The position numbers were made by a program, and so were the translations under genes. Below, piece after piece: positions 38,639 through 51,311 of a stretch of DNA of 64,000 nucleotides; position 1 is the first letter of the stretch, and every line of letters begins with the position of its first letter. Under the pieces are notes generated by a model that was not told where the DNA came from, made no database searches, and saw nothing but the letters and a program-made list of their open reading frames with translations. The stretch comes from Lithospermum erythrorhizon (taxonomy: Eukaryota > Streptophyta > Magnoliopsida > Boraginales > Boraginaceae): assembly GCA_019722365.1 (NCBI GenBank), contig JADFUC010002334.1, forward strand, positions 744,001 through 808,000, read 5' to 3'.

Positions 38639-39010
38639 ATGTTGTTGCAGATGGGATTCCAACAATTCATGGAGGGGCGATGGAACGGGAGATATGAGAG
38701 ACTTGGTAGCAACGATGAGAAGGCGGGGCGATCCAAGAGGCGATGGGTGAAGAAGCTAAATGGAAGGCTTAGAGGAATCCGATTATCGCGGTCTAGACGA
38801 CTGAATTGGAAGGCATTCTCTTTTGTTCTGTTACCAAAGAGAATAGCTAGTTTCTATGCTGATATAATGAAGAGAGTTAATATGGAAGATGTATACCCTG
38901 CTATTACATTTTCATATCATTGGGGGCTTCCTGTACTTTCTCATTCAAATAATCTTAGATGCAGAAACAGTGGCATTGTATTTGATAGAACTTTGTCCTG
39001 CATCAAGTGA
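38639..39010 (+). CDS. Small basic plant protein of unknown function (123 aa)
   Basis: Intronless, 123 residues, with a second in-frame ATG at 38651. A strongly basic middle (SKRRWVKKLNGRLRGIRLSR, then SRRLNWKAFSFVLLPKRIAS) is followed by FYADIMKRVNMEDVYPAITF and a hydrophobic WGLPVLSHS ending. The order 'LRGxRLSRSRRLNWKAFS ... PKRIAxxYADI ... WGLPVLSHS' is one I recognise from short uncharacterised dicot proteins, so I take it as a genuine conserved gene. No enzyme motif, signal peptide or membrane span can be claimed; WKAFSFVLLP is a short hydrophobic patch only. It resembles the 25.4-kb gene in size, charge and lack of introns, but not clearly in sequence. Confidence 0.75.
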   Translation: MLLQMGFQQFMEGRWNGRYERLGSNDEKAGRSKRRWVKKLNGRLRGIRLSRSRRLNWKAFSFVLLPKRIASFYADIMKRVNMEDVYPAITFSYHWGLPVLSHSNNLRCRNSGIVFDRTLSCIK

Positions 39011-39379
39011 CTTGTTGATGTTGCAGCAATATATCAAGAAGAGACAAAGTTCTTACTATCAGTACACTATTATTTATATATTTATTTATTTGTAATGCAA
39101 TGATCAGTGACATTTCCTGTCAATATATTTATTCTTTAAACACATTCCTACAAGTTATATTTTACTAAGTTAATATCATGGCATTGTCAGGAAATTCATT
39201 ATCCAGTTTGCAGACCTATGTAGTACTCTCATTTCAATCTATCACATATGTTGTATCTTTGGTCTTATGACTTATGTGGGAACATATATAACCATTAACC
39301 AAATCATCATCATTAAAATTAAAAACTGCATTATTCAATACACACTTTTGTTAATCTTAGTAAGTAAGGGCGTGTGATG

Positions 39380-40690
39380 TAAGATATGTAATCCAATTTT
39401 GAAATATTTAATATATTTTTTATGTTTAATTCGAAATCATTCCCAAATTATTGTAAAAGCTTTATCTTCTTTTGAATTTTTAATTAATATTTTTATTTTT
39501 GAAGGTATAGTTTGATACTTAAATAAGCTAGGTAGGTATAATATAAAAACTTATAATAAAAATCTGATGTTCGTAGAGATATCTTATCTGAAACTTAAAT
39601 ATCGTAAAGAGATCTGAAATATTCTTTTACTTGATTTGATGTCACTTAAATTACGTGTGTGTTGACTAATTGATAAATCAATATTGTATCATCAATTATT
39701 TGCTTATATTTCAATCGAGTGGTATGATTTAAAATTATAATTTAAATTTTTGTGAATCGATATATAAATTCATATTTGCATGAAATTATATAACAATATC
39801 AATAATAATAATAATTCTACTAAAATCATATGATTATTTATCTAATACCTATTATAATAATAATAACAATAGTTCTACATAATAAATAATAATAATAATT
39901 CTACAAAAAATATGATTATTTAGCTAAAACTTATTATTATAATAATAGTAAATAGTTCTATATAAAATATATTATTATTTAAATACTTAAAATTATTAAA
40001 AGGCTGAAAATGGCATAGGATGAGAAAATCGTATTGATGAAAGGAGTAATAAATTAATAATATATAATATATGAGATATATTCTTGTTAATTGAATCTTG
40101 AAAGTTATACATGTTAAAGTGAGCAAAATTAATTATGTGCCTTTGAATCATTAAATATGCACTATAGATAAATAAATAAATTTAATTAAAAAAGTGGGAT
40201 GCTTGGCTTGATTATAAAATATATATGTATGTAGGAATATATATGATGTATCATCACTGGCTTAGTATGTTTGATAGCGTGGTCCCTTCGATTGATGTCT
40301 TACGTATATGCGAAGTATAAGTATGACGAATAATTAATCTTACGCCCGTTTTTTTGCGTTTTACGTATACTCGAGGTGGCTTTTTGGCCAGGTAATTCTG
40401 GCTACTTTATTATTTTAATAAATCTAAAAGTTATATCATTAGTGCGTCTTTGAAAATAGTTTCATAATATTATTTTAACAAATTATTGAGCGTATAGTTT
40501 AAGAATAATTGATAGTCGAGATTCGCCTCCGATATAAGCGTCGGAAGAATAAAAAAATAAAGAGAGTAGTAATTAATTCTATTAGAACTTAACTTAATTT
40601 AAATTTTTTAGATAGAAGACTAATTTAATAATTAATAGTATGAAAATGAAAGAAGCAACGATCTTTATTAATCTTTATATATGTTCTTAG
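39380..40690 (+). repeat. Dispersed repeat, copy A
   Basis: Collinear with 45420-47335 in the same orientation. Shared landmarks in order are: 'attttgaaatatttaatata'; 'taattaatatttttatttttgaaggtatag'-like text, 'gatttgatgtca', 'caaattatttgctt', 'tggtatgattta', 'aatttaaatttttgtg', an AAT-repeat block with 'attatttaactaatacatat', and 'taataattaatagtatgaaaa'. It is AT-rich and non-coding. Copy A is shorter. Confidence 0.6.
39800..39985. repeat. AAT/ATT microsatellite-rich tandem block
   Basis: Alternating (aat)n runs and 'ttctacaaaaaatatgattatttagctaa'-like spacers repeat about every 80 bp. It is the core of dispersed repeat copy A. Confidence 0.7.
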
Positions 40691-42077
40691 CATTACATAT
40701 AGTCGATGTTTTGTTATTTTTTTGTTGTTTTGTTTTAAAGGTCTGAGTGGCTCACAATTCACGCACCACCTCTCATCATCTTATTCATCTAGTATGATGA
40801 AAATAAGTAAGTGGTCTCCATAGATATTACCAACTTATGCGAATAATTAGCTTACGTCCGATTAAATTCACATCACCGCGTTAATTTGAATGTAGATTGG
40901 TAATAAAAATTAGAATCTTAAAATACCAGCCCTTTTTCGTCTCTTACATTGTGGAGTTCGGCTACCGTAAAGAAACAGCTTTTTGTATTGATTGGTTAAA
41001 AGTAAAAGCTTTAATTCACGTCCAATTAAGATGCGTCTAGCGATTAATTCTTACATGATTTTTGAAATTGAGGGGCAGTTAGTAAATCGCTTTCACACTT
41101 TAACATATTGGATAATTAGACCTTAACTTGGTATGAGATTTTTATGATACATTCCATCATGCCACAATGGTGCATAAACTTTATTTTTAAGGGAATGGGA
41201 ATAAAGGTGCAACCCTTTTAGCACAAGTTGATTATAGATAATGGTGCATGCCAAAAACTGAAAAAAGGATGGATTCTTTGTCACATTTCTCTATTTTTTA
41301 ATTTTTTTAATTCATTCATTTTCGTTACAAGTATTTAAACAAAAATTTGTCATTGTTAAATAACATCTCATGACCACTATACTAAATCTAATTGTTTATA
41401 TTTCTCACTTATTAATTATCTTTTATGTTTTTTATTTTTCTACAATCACTTATGGTTTGATTGCTAGGTTTATTTTGAAATTTAATACATTTATTTTCTC
41501 TTTTGACATAAAATTAATATTCACAGAATCACGCTTACTAAACTTTTTATTAGTATTTCTCTCCAATGTATATTTCAAGTCTTCTCATCTTAATAGAATT
41601 GTTCCTAGTAGTCTAGTTCATTAGTTATAGTTTGATGTTATAATTTGATCCTCATAATTTATTAATTGTCCCTAACAATTACATTTATGAGTTATAATTT
41701 GATCCTCATAATTCACAAAAAATTACAATTTTCTCTTAATAAATTACCATATATTACATTCATTTTGGACAAGATAATCCAATTTTACGTATCCAAATAT
41801 ATAAGGAATTGGTCAAGTACACCTGTAAACTTGTGTACTTGGTAAATAATTATTAATTTGGTAATTAGTCTTTGTCACTCCACAATTTTGGAGAGTAAAT
41901 ACTAAATATTTTACAAATTAAATACAAAATTTCACTCTTTTGCTGAATTCTATCTCACAAATTTCCATATAATTTGCTTTAATTGAATTATATGTTAGCT
42001 CATATAGTTTTATGATAAATATGTACAATTTTAAATCTTGAATGAATTTTGTAGAAAAATTCATATAAGAATTGGTC
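40691..42077. other. Spacer upstream of the glycine-rich gene
   Basis: AT-rich and without a gene. A possible TATA box (atatataagg, 41797-41806) lies 270 bp before the ATG at 42078; I am not sure it is used. Confidence 0.4.
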
Positions 42078-42575
42078 ATGTTTGGGACCCTTAGAGCACA
42101 TTTTAGGAAAGGTGGTAGGGATGAAGATGGTGGAGGTGGAGGTGGGTTGACCAAGAATGATGATTCTGATGAAAAAGCCAAGAAAGATTGTATGGAAAGG
42201 GTAAAAATTGAGTCTTTTTTCAGTTTTAGGAAGATCAAGAGCAAAAAAATGAAGTTGGGTTGTTTTGGATGTCCTAAATGTTGGGGTGGTGGTGGTGGTA
42301 GAGGTGGAGGAGGGGGTGGTCGTGGTGGTAGGGGTAGAGGAGGGGGTAGGGGTGGTGGTGGTGGAGGTGGTGGTGGTGGAAAATGTTGGTCTTGTTTGAA
42401 GATGCCTCTGACATTGGGATCACCAGGTGAGTCACCTACAAGTGATCCTAATAGTTCTGAATTTGGTAATGATAAACTGAGAGGTTTGATTGAGAAGAAT
42501 AGCTTCTATGATAAAGATTGCAATACTCATTTTGTTGAGGATTTTGATGTATACATTGGTATGAAGGAAAAATAA
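42078..42575 (+). CDS. Glycine-rich small protein with a conserved C-terminal motif (165 aa)
   Basis: Intronless. I start it at the ATG at 42078 (MFGTLRAHFRKG). Residues about 1-60 are charged (DEDGGGGGG, then a Lys-rich KKDCMERVKIESFFSFRK). Then comes LGCFGCPKCW, an uninterrupted Gly/Arg tract of about 30 residues, and KCWSCLKMPLTLGSP. The C-terminus reads ESPTSDPNSSEFGNDKLRG followed by LIEKNSFYDKDCNTHF. The string SPTSDPNSxEF...LIEKNxFYxKxCNTH is one I know from short uncharacterised dicot proteins with no assigned function. CPKC and CWSC flank the glycine tract, so a metal or redox role could be imagined, but nothing shows it. No signal peptide is seen. The glycine tract is codon-repetitive (ggtggtgga) and probably length-variable. 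Confidence 0.72.
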   Translation: MFGTLRAHFRKGGRDEDGGGGGGLTKNDDSDEKAKKDCMERVKIESFFSFRKIKSKKMKLGCFGCPKCWGGGGGRGGGGGGRGGRGRGGGRGGGGGGGGGGKCWSCLKMPLTLGSPGESPTSDPNSSEFGNDKLRGLIEKNSFYDKDCNTHFVEDFDVYIGMKEK

Positions 42576-45300
42576 GCATAGAATTTTATTATTCATTTTT
42601 GGAGATTGTGGATGGAATTTTGTTCAAGGTTTGTATGGGGGGAGTCAAGAGTTACTTACCCTTGTAATCTTGTATGATTTTAAAAAAAATAGAGTTTTAT
42701 TCATCAGTACATAATGGTACTTAAATTTTTTGAGTTGCACTCTTTATTGTGGATTTGTGGTATAATGGAGCTGGTTACTAATACTATGTGAGGATCAGAT
42801 TTGCTTAAATTTCATTTTTGAGTCCAAATTTAGGTGAACTAAATATGTTGCATTGATGTCTATGGAATGGTTTGAAAGATGAATGGTAGTGTTTGCGGCA
42901 GAAGATGGAAATGCATTGCATTAGAGATCCTGCTTTGTGTGGTTGTGTATCATGTGACAATATGTTTCCAGCAAGTCATAGAAAGTTAAAGCTCAAATGA
43001 GATAATCGATTGTTCCGGCTCCAAGTATGGCTTGAATGAGATTAGGACAGATAATAGGATTGTTTGTTAATAACAAGCAAAATTGCTTTTTGAGTTAGAG
43101 ACCTGATTATAAAAAATATACCTTGTAATATACGGCTAGAATCTATGGTGAACCATATACCTTCTTTTATGTTATTGGAATTTCTCCTTTCCTTGTAAAC
43201 GAAATAAATCCTTTAATTTCTCCAATTCATGAAAATTCTTGCTCTCTCTACAACTTCACAGTTATGAGGTCACATGTGTATTGTCTTGGCGAGTGCATTG
43301 AACATATGTTTATAGGAACTGTAGCCTTCCAGTCTTGGATCATGTTTCTGTGGTAGTCACTTCATGTTGGTCACATTTAATTATGGTACTGCAACCTTCT
43401 CCTACATATAAAAAATGGAAGTTTCTACTCCATTGAGTGAATCCATGAAAAGACTGTTTATTTGAGTAGTTATACTGATAGCTAGTATTGCCTTTCCTCG
43501 TAAGTGTTCCTTCAATCCACACTTCATTTAGCTTGTTGCTGAGGCGCACTTCAACCAAGAGAAACAATCTCATTATAGTTTATTTACAGGCACTATAGAG
43601 TTGGTTGGTTTAAGTCCTTTTGGGTCAAGGTAGTAAAAAAACAAGCACATAGTTTGCTGGCTGGCTGCATCACTACACTATTATATGTATAGGTTCTACA
43701 ATAGGTAGTTATGTACTTATGTCATCATTCCTATATCCTTTCCTTTACATTTTGTGCTTGCTCTCTTTGATGATACCTGGACTTGCGGAGCTGGATAACC
43801 ATGTGAGGTTGAAAAAAGAGCATGTCCAGGCAACTTACATATTCTCATTTAACCTTGCACGGTTGCAACTGTTGCAGAGGAAAAAATGAAAACTTAGCTT
43901 TTGACATTTATATCATTAGTTGGCAATCGGCTTCAACCTCTATGTTGTTCCTTGAGAGAGGAATTTATAGTTCGGAACCCCAAATTCAATTAGAAGCAAG
44001 AAATAGTGAACCAGATCAAGTTAGCGATGTAACTGTTTCCCTATTGACACTCTTGGATGTTGAAATGGGATTTATAGTGTCCATATATCATTACTTTGTG
44101 ATAGTTGAGATGCTTGTTGTAGTAGCTCTGATGAGACTACTTGGATGTGGCCAACAAGCACGCTATGTTTCTTGTTGTAAATGTTCGACATCCATGTTAA
44201 TAAGGAGTTCATATTGAAGTGAGAACAGAGTAATATTGTACACTTCTGTGTCCTGGCAAAGAGGCATGTCACTGAGCCCCAACATTATGGATCTTGAGAA
44301 TAGTGTGATGTTCTATTATTGTATAATTGAAAGATAATTAGCTTGGATGGTGATGGATCTCGAGAGAGGTGTCGTGTTTGTTCTCTTGTTCATATCATAA
44401 TCTGTGGGTTGGAAGGTACCGTTTGGATCTGTCAGATTTGAGTAGTGATTATACACTGCAGCAGAAACAAGATGAGGTTGTGATAAGCATGCTAGATGAA
44501 AGGGCTACAAGAATAGAAAACTCTTTCAAGGTTATCATTTTATTTGAAGACCTGAAAGTGTATGGACTACGAAGTATTTTTAGATTTGTAGAACTGATGT
44601 ACAAGGAATAGGCTTAACACGTATTTATAGGCGAACATGCAGCAAGTATACATACTCCTAAGCCCCCAACGTTTGTGCACTGATGAGGTTAGCTGGTGCT
44701 ACTCTGTGGAGAAAAGGAACGGAAGTCTTTTGGATGGTATTGAAAGGATGTTATCAAGAAAGTGATTATGGGATACTGAAGAAGCAGTTTTCTTCACCTC
44801 TCAGAGAGGGTGCAGCAAACGATGATTAGGTAGTCCAATTAAGTGGTTGGAATATGGCATATCTGTCGTTTTCTCAACTCAGACATCTGAAGAAAGAACA
44901 ATATTTTACTCCAGCACCGGGATGCAGCTATTCTTTTCCTCTGTTACTAAATCGAAAGCCATCGATGTCCGTACTCTGTATACTGGTATGTGTCCTTATC
45001 TCGGTTACCCTTATTCCCTGTATTAGTTTTTCTGTACTGCGATTTTTTAAGTTATCTTGTTTTGGATGCTCTAGTCTTTGTGCCAGACCCATAAATATTG
45101 GAGATTGTAATGAGCTGTTAGTGGTTTACTGAACTAGCTCCACATTAACAAATTCCTGTGTAGTCCGATCCTGGTTTACCTTTTCTTTGTCCTACACCAG
45201 TTTTCTTGCTTTATCTTGTGCAAAAGGAGGGTTTATGGAAATGATTAGGTGGCTACTATTATCCTTGGTACTTAAAAAATTTAATTATAGATAGTAACTT
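42576..45300. other. Unassigned region downstream of the glycine-rich gene
   Basis: Less AT-biased than its surroundings and carrying several medium frames on both strands (for example 43822-44217 plus and 43340-43573 minus), none of which I recognise. The first 200 bp are probably the 3'UTR of the preceding gene. The remainder could be a non-coding transcript or a decayed gene. I cannot support a coding call. Confidence 0.4.
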
Positions 45301-45419
45301 TTGAACAGTTAGATTAATATATTCATTGAAATAAAATGGCAATTGAGCTCATTGATTCTATCTAGTTTTTGCAATCAAGCAATAGGTGTGTGAAATGCAT
45401 TCTGTCTTAGCGACAGCCT

Positions 45420-47335
45420 GTCGATTTTCAAATATTTGATACATGTTTTTAATTTGAAGTCGGTCTAAAATTATTGTAAACTTTCTGTTTTCGCTTGAAT
45501 TTCTTTTTAATTAATATTTTTTAGTTTTTGAAGGGATCTTTTTCACTTGAAATAAAAGCTGCTAAATATAAGATGAAAAATTACTATAAAATCGATGATT
45601 AAACATATTTTTTTTTTTAAAAGATCGTTAATATCAATTTTATAGCACGACCAGGTTATTTTTTGTAGATACTATTTCTTTTGTTTTCTAGTATATTTTA
45701 TTTCAAGTATACTTTTAATACATATTTAACAAAAATAGTAAGCTTTTATAAACTTAAATACTATATGTCAATCAGGTATGTAATAATATTTGTTAGTAAA
45801 ACATTAGTAAAACATGAGAAAGATCTTTAATAATATTTGTTAGTAAAACATTACTAATATAATATTAACATAAAAAATTATATTATTCGAATAATAATCA
45901 ATCAAATACAATTATACTTGATGAATAGATAATTAGTTTCAAAAAATGAAAGATCTTTAATTTTAATATTTCATCACTTTTCCTCAAACTAAGAAAAGGA
46001 AAGATTTTTTGTTTACATGACACATTAATTTAACATCTATTATTCATATATGACTTTATCATTATTTGTTAGCGAAACTAATAATAATAATAATAATAAT
46101 TCTAAAAGCGTATAAAAGGAATATCTTCTGTATTAATTTGTCAGTATAAATTGTCTGCGAATATTCGCGAATGTGACATTCTTGTCGTAATATTAGCGAT
46201 GAGTGATATTTATAATCAGGATTGGAAGAAATATATATATCAACTGTACCAAATTGAGATATCCATAGAGATATACAAATATTACTTTAACAATTTGATG
46301 TCATATGACTAAATATATTGAGGAATTGATTATCAATATAGTATAATCAAATTATTTGCTTTTGTGTAGGTTAAATTGGTATGATTTAGAAAGTATAATT
46401 TAAATTTTTTGTGGATGATATATAAAATTAAATATGCAGGTGAATTAAATAACAACCTTGATAATAATAATAATTATCACATGAAATATATCCTTATTTA
46501 ACTAATACATATTATAATAATAATAATAATAATAGTTAAGCTAATAATAATAAATAGTAATAATTATACACAAAATATATCATTATTTAACTAATACATA
46601 TTATAATAATAATCGCTTTATATATATAATGTGCGAGGGGTAGATTGTGATTCTGAAGTGAAGTCAAATTAATGTATTTTTACATTTTACCCTTTTTGAT
46701 AATTTTTTTTTTTATTTTAATTTTCGTAAGCTTAACCCCGTGAATGTAAGCTAGCAACAAAACAAATTCTCACATAAACTACTACTATAAATATTATCTA
46801 CTACTACATGTACTCCGTAATTATCGCTTTGAGAAAATAAAAGTTGTTTAGCGATTATACTATGCTGTTATTTTTATAAAATGGTAACACCGTACTTATT
46901 TAACTTAGTTTTTTAAATTTATTTTTTCATTTATAAGCTTTTATTATAAAAACTAATAAAATAATAATTTCTTGCTTGAGAAGCGAGGCGTGCGTATAAC
47001 AATAGCAATAGTTTACACGTAATAATAATAAATAATAATAATTACTTATGAGTAAATACGATTATTTAACTAACTATTTATAATAATAATAATAATAGGT
47101 CTACATAAAAACATAGTATTATTATTTGTCGTGAATTAATTCTTATTAGAAAGAGCTACGTAGATGCTCGAAGTAAGATGTGAAATTATTAATTAAAAAT
47201 ATAATATTTTTGCTTAATTTTTAAATTTTTAGAGAGAATGACAATTTAGTAATTAATAGTGTGAAAAAAGAAAACGAGGAAGAAATCTGGCCTTATTGGC
47301 TTTATATGTGTTATAGATTATAGATATTCCTCGAT
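45420..47335 (+). repeat. Dispersed repeat, copy B
   Basis: The longer relative of 39380-40690, with the same order of landmarks: 'attttcaaatatttgatac', 'taattaatattttttagtttttgaagg', 'caatttgatgtca', 'caaattatttgctt', 'tggtatgattta', several AAT blocks, and 'tagtaattaatagtgtgaaaa'. The extra length comes from insertions and amplification of the AAT-rich core (46450-47110). Confidence 0.6.
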
Positions 47336-48648
47336 ATAGGTTGGTATGAAGGGGAATGGGGACATGAAGTTCCCGCCCCTTTTTAGTGTTAGCTGAGTGA
47401 TGGGTATGTTAAGTTATCTCGTTTTCCCTTCTAATGAAACCTCTAACATGGTATCTAACTATTCTTTTTCCCACCTCAATTATCATGATACTTGCCATGG
47501 GAGCCAACCAAGCCTGATAGCAGATGAAAAGACAAGATCAATAATTTAAGGTTTTCTTTTTGTGGAAAACTGAAAAAGGTGATAAGGGGGGATGGGCATA
47601 AAAGAATTATATATATTTCTTGGTACATTCTTCTTCACCATTATTTAATTTAGACTGTGTGGATTCTTGATTGGATTAAAGTTGCAGGATTAGCTAATCA
47701 TTAATACTTATTACTAATCTAACAGCAAGGTTGTCGTTGTCTACCTAATCTTAATCACATTACTAGTTTAGAAAGCAAACAAGATGGTCCCTACTTAAAG
47801 TCAGCTGGGATGTTGTTTTATCTGAAAAATGAAAGTTGTTGGGTGATGGTCTCTGAAGTAAAAAGAGGAGTCGTTGGCCAAACGTGTTCCATTCTTGTAA
47901 GTTTTACTTCAACATTAAAAAACCTCCCACCTCATTATGTCTTAATCTAGACACATTAATGATACAAGAATAAAGGGACATAAAAAGAAAAACTTGTAAA
48001 TCTATTGTCAAATGGAAGTCTTTCATTTTCCCCCTTTCTCTTCGATTTTGTTTTGCTAAATGGAACTCCCAATTCATTGGTGAATTGTAGGGGTTGAGCT
48101 ATATGTTTGATAGTAAATAGAGATCTAGAGTCGACCCCCATCTGATGTAAAATTTGTCATCGTTTTGTATTACATTGGTTTCACTCTGAATACACTTACT
48201 TCCAATCTTAAAATCTTAAATATTTGTTCAAGAAAAAAAAAGTAGGCTAGGGAGTACAAAATGTATAAAATGTGTCTGGAATTAAAACTGTCCCAATTGG
48301 AATACCTAAGTTTTCAGTTCTAGGATCAGATTTAGTTATATTCCTACTTATATGTATCTATCTTCAGCATCATGTAAAATGTTGATCATGACACTGCATG
48401 AAGTGATGCTCATTGATCAAGAAAGATAACATTATGTTCCTGTAGTTGATAAATTGCATTCATAGTTTGATTTGTGAACTACTCCGCATAAGATTCTTCA
48501 TACAGAGAAATGAATAGTACATAGTATTATTCCTTTGAAAACTAAGACAAAATTTGGATGGGTAGTTTACAACATCTTCTGAATAAATTCCAACGCACAA
48601 ATAAATAGAAATATCCATCCTCAATTTCTCGGGGACCAATGGTTTTGT
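47336..48648. other. Spacer before the germin-like gene
   Basis: No gene is seen. The part next to 48648 is likely the germin-like 3'UTR. Confidence 0.5.
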
Positions 48649-49933
48649 CTACTTCTTGGGTGCCAATCTTGATTTAATCTTCTTAATTTCCTTGGTTCCA
48701 ACTTGGAAAGTCTTGGTCAATATATGATCAGGAACAGGAGGAGAAGCAGCAAACAATGTAGCTGCTATAGATTGAGTTCCTGGCAATTGGCTATTAAATC
48801 CTGCAATAACAGAAGCAGGAACATCCCCATTGTTCTTTTGGAAGTGGGCTAATCCCCTTGGGAAGGCGAAGACTTCGCCTTTCTTGATTGTTTTGGTAAT
48901 AAGAGCATTGGCAGTGGTTATGAATCCAACATCCAGTTCACCTTCCAAGACAAACACTATCTCGGTGGCGCGTGGGTGTGTGTGCGGTGGGTTTAGGCCA
49001 CCCGGGGCATAGTCGATTCTGGAGAGGGAGACACCTAAAGTGTTGAGGCCTGGAATTTTCTGAACATTTGCACCAGTTACTACTGATCCCATTGTATTGT
49101 TGGTTGCTCCAGGCTTTGCAAGAATGTCAGAGAAGAAATCATTTGCTGAAATGTTCGTCTTGCAAGCATATCCATTTACCTTATCAGCTGTTGCATTAAT
49201 CCCATTCACCAAAACAATTTAAATGTATGAAGATTTCTTGCTGTCATGTACCTATTTTGTATATTCTAGGTGAAAGTCAACTTGACCATGTGATATATTT
49301 TAATTGAATGAATCAACTTTTGAAGTACATATTGAACAAATAAGAAATTAGTTTCTTTGTTTTCTATAATTTATTTTCAATATTACTTTTCATTATATAA
49401 TATTTTTGAGACCTAATGTCATTATGCATAATGTAATAACAGTCTGAAGGATTGTTGCTGGATTATGATTAATGAATCAATAATCTAAATCCCAGAAGTT
49501 TGGTGTCAGGACTTGCTTATAAGTTACCTAATATGACCATTCATTTATTGACACCAACTAATAGCATTATCATTATTCTTTTTTGGGTTAGACCAAGTTG
49601 TGACTAAGTAAGATAAGCGGGTAGGATAATACGTAGCATTAGCTTGTGATAACAAAAGAATCTGTTTCAAAATGTAGCATTAGCTTGTGATAACAAAAGA
49701 GGCTGTTTCAGAATTGATCATAGAGTGGAGTGCAAATACAAGTAAAGCTGAAAAGAATTATACACAAATCCAAGAACTGGAACAAGAAGAAGACAAGAGG
49801 AAGAAAAGATATTACCAGAGGTGAGATCAGCAACACAAACATCTTGAAGCATGTCTGGATCTCCACTTACGACTCCGTTGAAGCTCAAGGCTAACATGAA
49901 TGCATTCATCAATGGCAATAACAACAAAGCCAT
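48649..49933 (-). CDS. GLP: Germin-like protein (cupin, apoplastic)
   Basis: Two exons, 49816-49933 (ATG at 49933) and 48649-49187 (TAG at 48649-48651), give 218 residues, the usual germin-like length and gene structure. A signal peptide covers about residues 1-24 (MALLLLPLMNAFMLALSFNG). C33 and C48 form the conserved N-terminal disulfide. Germin box 1, GGLNPPHTHPRATEIVFVLEG-type, supplies H108, H110 and E115; box 2, GEVFAFPRGLAHFQKN, supplies H154. These are the four manganese ligands of the cupin barrel, so metal binding should be intact. N51 (NIS) and N70 (NTM neighbourhood) are possible glycosylation sites. The family forms secreted hexamers in the cell wall; some have superoxide dismutase or oxalate oxidase activity, and which applies here cannot be read. 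The intron contains a 41-bp tandem duplication (49633-49714). Confidence 0.95.
49633..49714. repeat. 41-bp tandem duplication in the germin-like intron
   Basis: gtagcattagcttgtgataa followed by caaaaga and ctgtttca occurs at 49633 and 49674, with two or three mismatches. Confidence 0.9.
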
Positions 49934-51311
49934 AATATTTTTATTGGGGGGGGTATTGATGTTTAGACTCTTTAAATTGGTACAACACAGAAGACTCAAT
50001 TGTGTTTGTAATAGATATAAAGTGGGAGCTTATATACAATTGGTTGGGGAGCTGGAGGATGTGTGAGGTTAGTGTTCAAGTGTTAGGCAAACGTTGACTT
50101 CAAATATGGATATAATAATTAAAATTGTTCAATCAAAATAGGCCCACAAACATGCCATTTTAATGTTTTCTGATAATATTAGAAATTAGAATATTACTCC
50201 GTATTATTTATATTCGGAAACTGTCTTGGTAGTTAATTGCTTCATTTCAAATTAAATAAGAGATTTTTATTCAATAAATAATTAAATTGACATAATTTTG
50301 AAATAATTAAATTTATTCATGTAAAGATGAACTATTCCTAAAAAAGCAAATTGACTATTTGTTCAAATAAATTGACTCGACTCGAAAAAGGATTGACTAG
50401 TTCAATTCTTAATTTTGTTAAGTTGATTTTTTAAATTTTGGCTGAATCGGTATAAATCATGAAAATAGTCTTTTACCATTCAAATGATTTATGTTCGTGC
50501 CAATTTTTTGTCCGACCATTCATTTAAAATATTTAAGTTGATTAGTATTAAAACGAATAAATTTAATTTTTGGTGTGAAACAAAATTCGTGAACTAATTC
50601 ATTTATCAAATCGACACAATTCATAAAAAGAATCTTTTTACCATTTAAATGGTTTACGTTCAAACCAATTTTTTATCCAATCAATTAGAGGCAAAATTGT
50701 CATTTCGTCTATTTTATTTCATTGTTTGAATGTGTGTATAATTGGACCATGTGCTTAGGAGAATGCTAATTCTTTCCCTCAGTATTCCAAACGTGCACTC
50801 TTTTAATCTTCAAATGTCAGTAAATAATCAGATTCTATTCTTGCATGTCCACACAATCAACTTTGAAGAAAATTGACACAATGCCTTATTCTTTGACACA
50901 TAATTAGTAAAATATATATTTGATACTTTTAATTGAGAACTTAAAGAACCTTAAAATGAGTTTGATTTATGTAATTAATTATTTCTTTATCGGAATCCAA
51001 TTTATATAATTATTTATTTATTTAAACACGATACTTAAGAAGTACATATTCGTAACATCCACTGTTCACTCTTAAAAGAACATACATGTACTTTAAATAT
51101 TGAAACAACCACAAAAATAATAAGCAAAAATAAAACAAGTTGGACCAAATCTATGTCTCCTTGTGAATTTGTTAGCTTTTTTCCAGGAAAAGCTCATTTA
51201 ATCTTACAAAACTCATTTCTTGTAACACTTCATGCATTGTGAGAAAATTTATTTGTACTTGGTATCAATTCTTTGAATTTGTTGCTTTAGTTATTTCAAT
51301 ATTTGAGAGTC
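49934..51311. other. Divergent promoter region, germin-like (minus) / pectin acetylesterase (plus)
   Basis: About 1.38 kb between two start codons pointing apart. It contains the germin-like TATA box at 50029-50036 and otherwise AT-rich DNA. The part near 51250-51311 is the probable leader of the acetylesterase gene. Confidence 0.5.
50029..50036 (-). promoter_or_regulatory. TATA box of the germin-like gene
   Basis: tatataag on the minus strand, about 96 bp upstream of the ATG at 49933, in a typical position. Confidence 0.55.

Noticed and set aside
43822..45132. Frames at 43822-44217, 44369-44611 and 44854-45132 as exons of one gene
   Set aside because: They do not join into a recognisable protein, and I could not match splice sites to conserved motifs.
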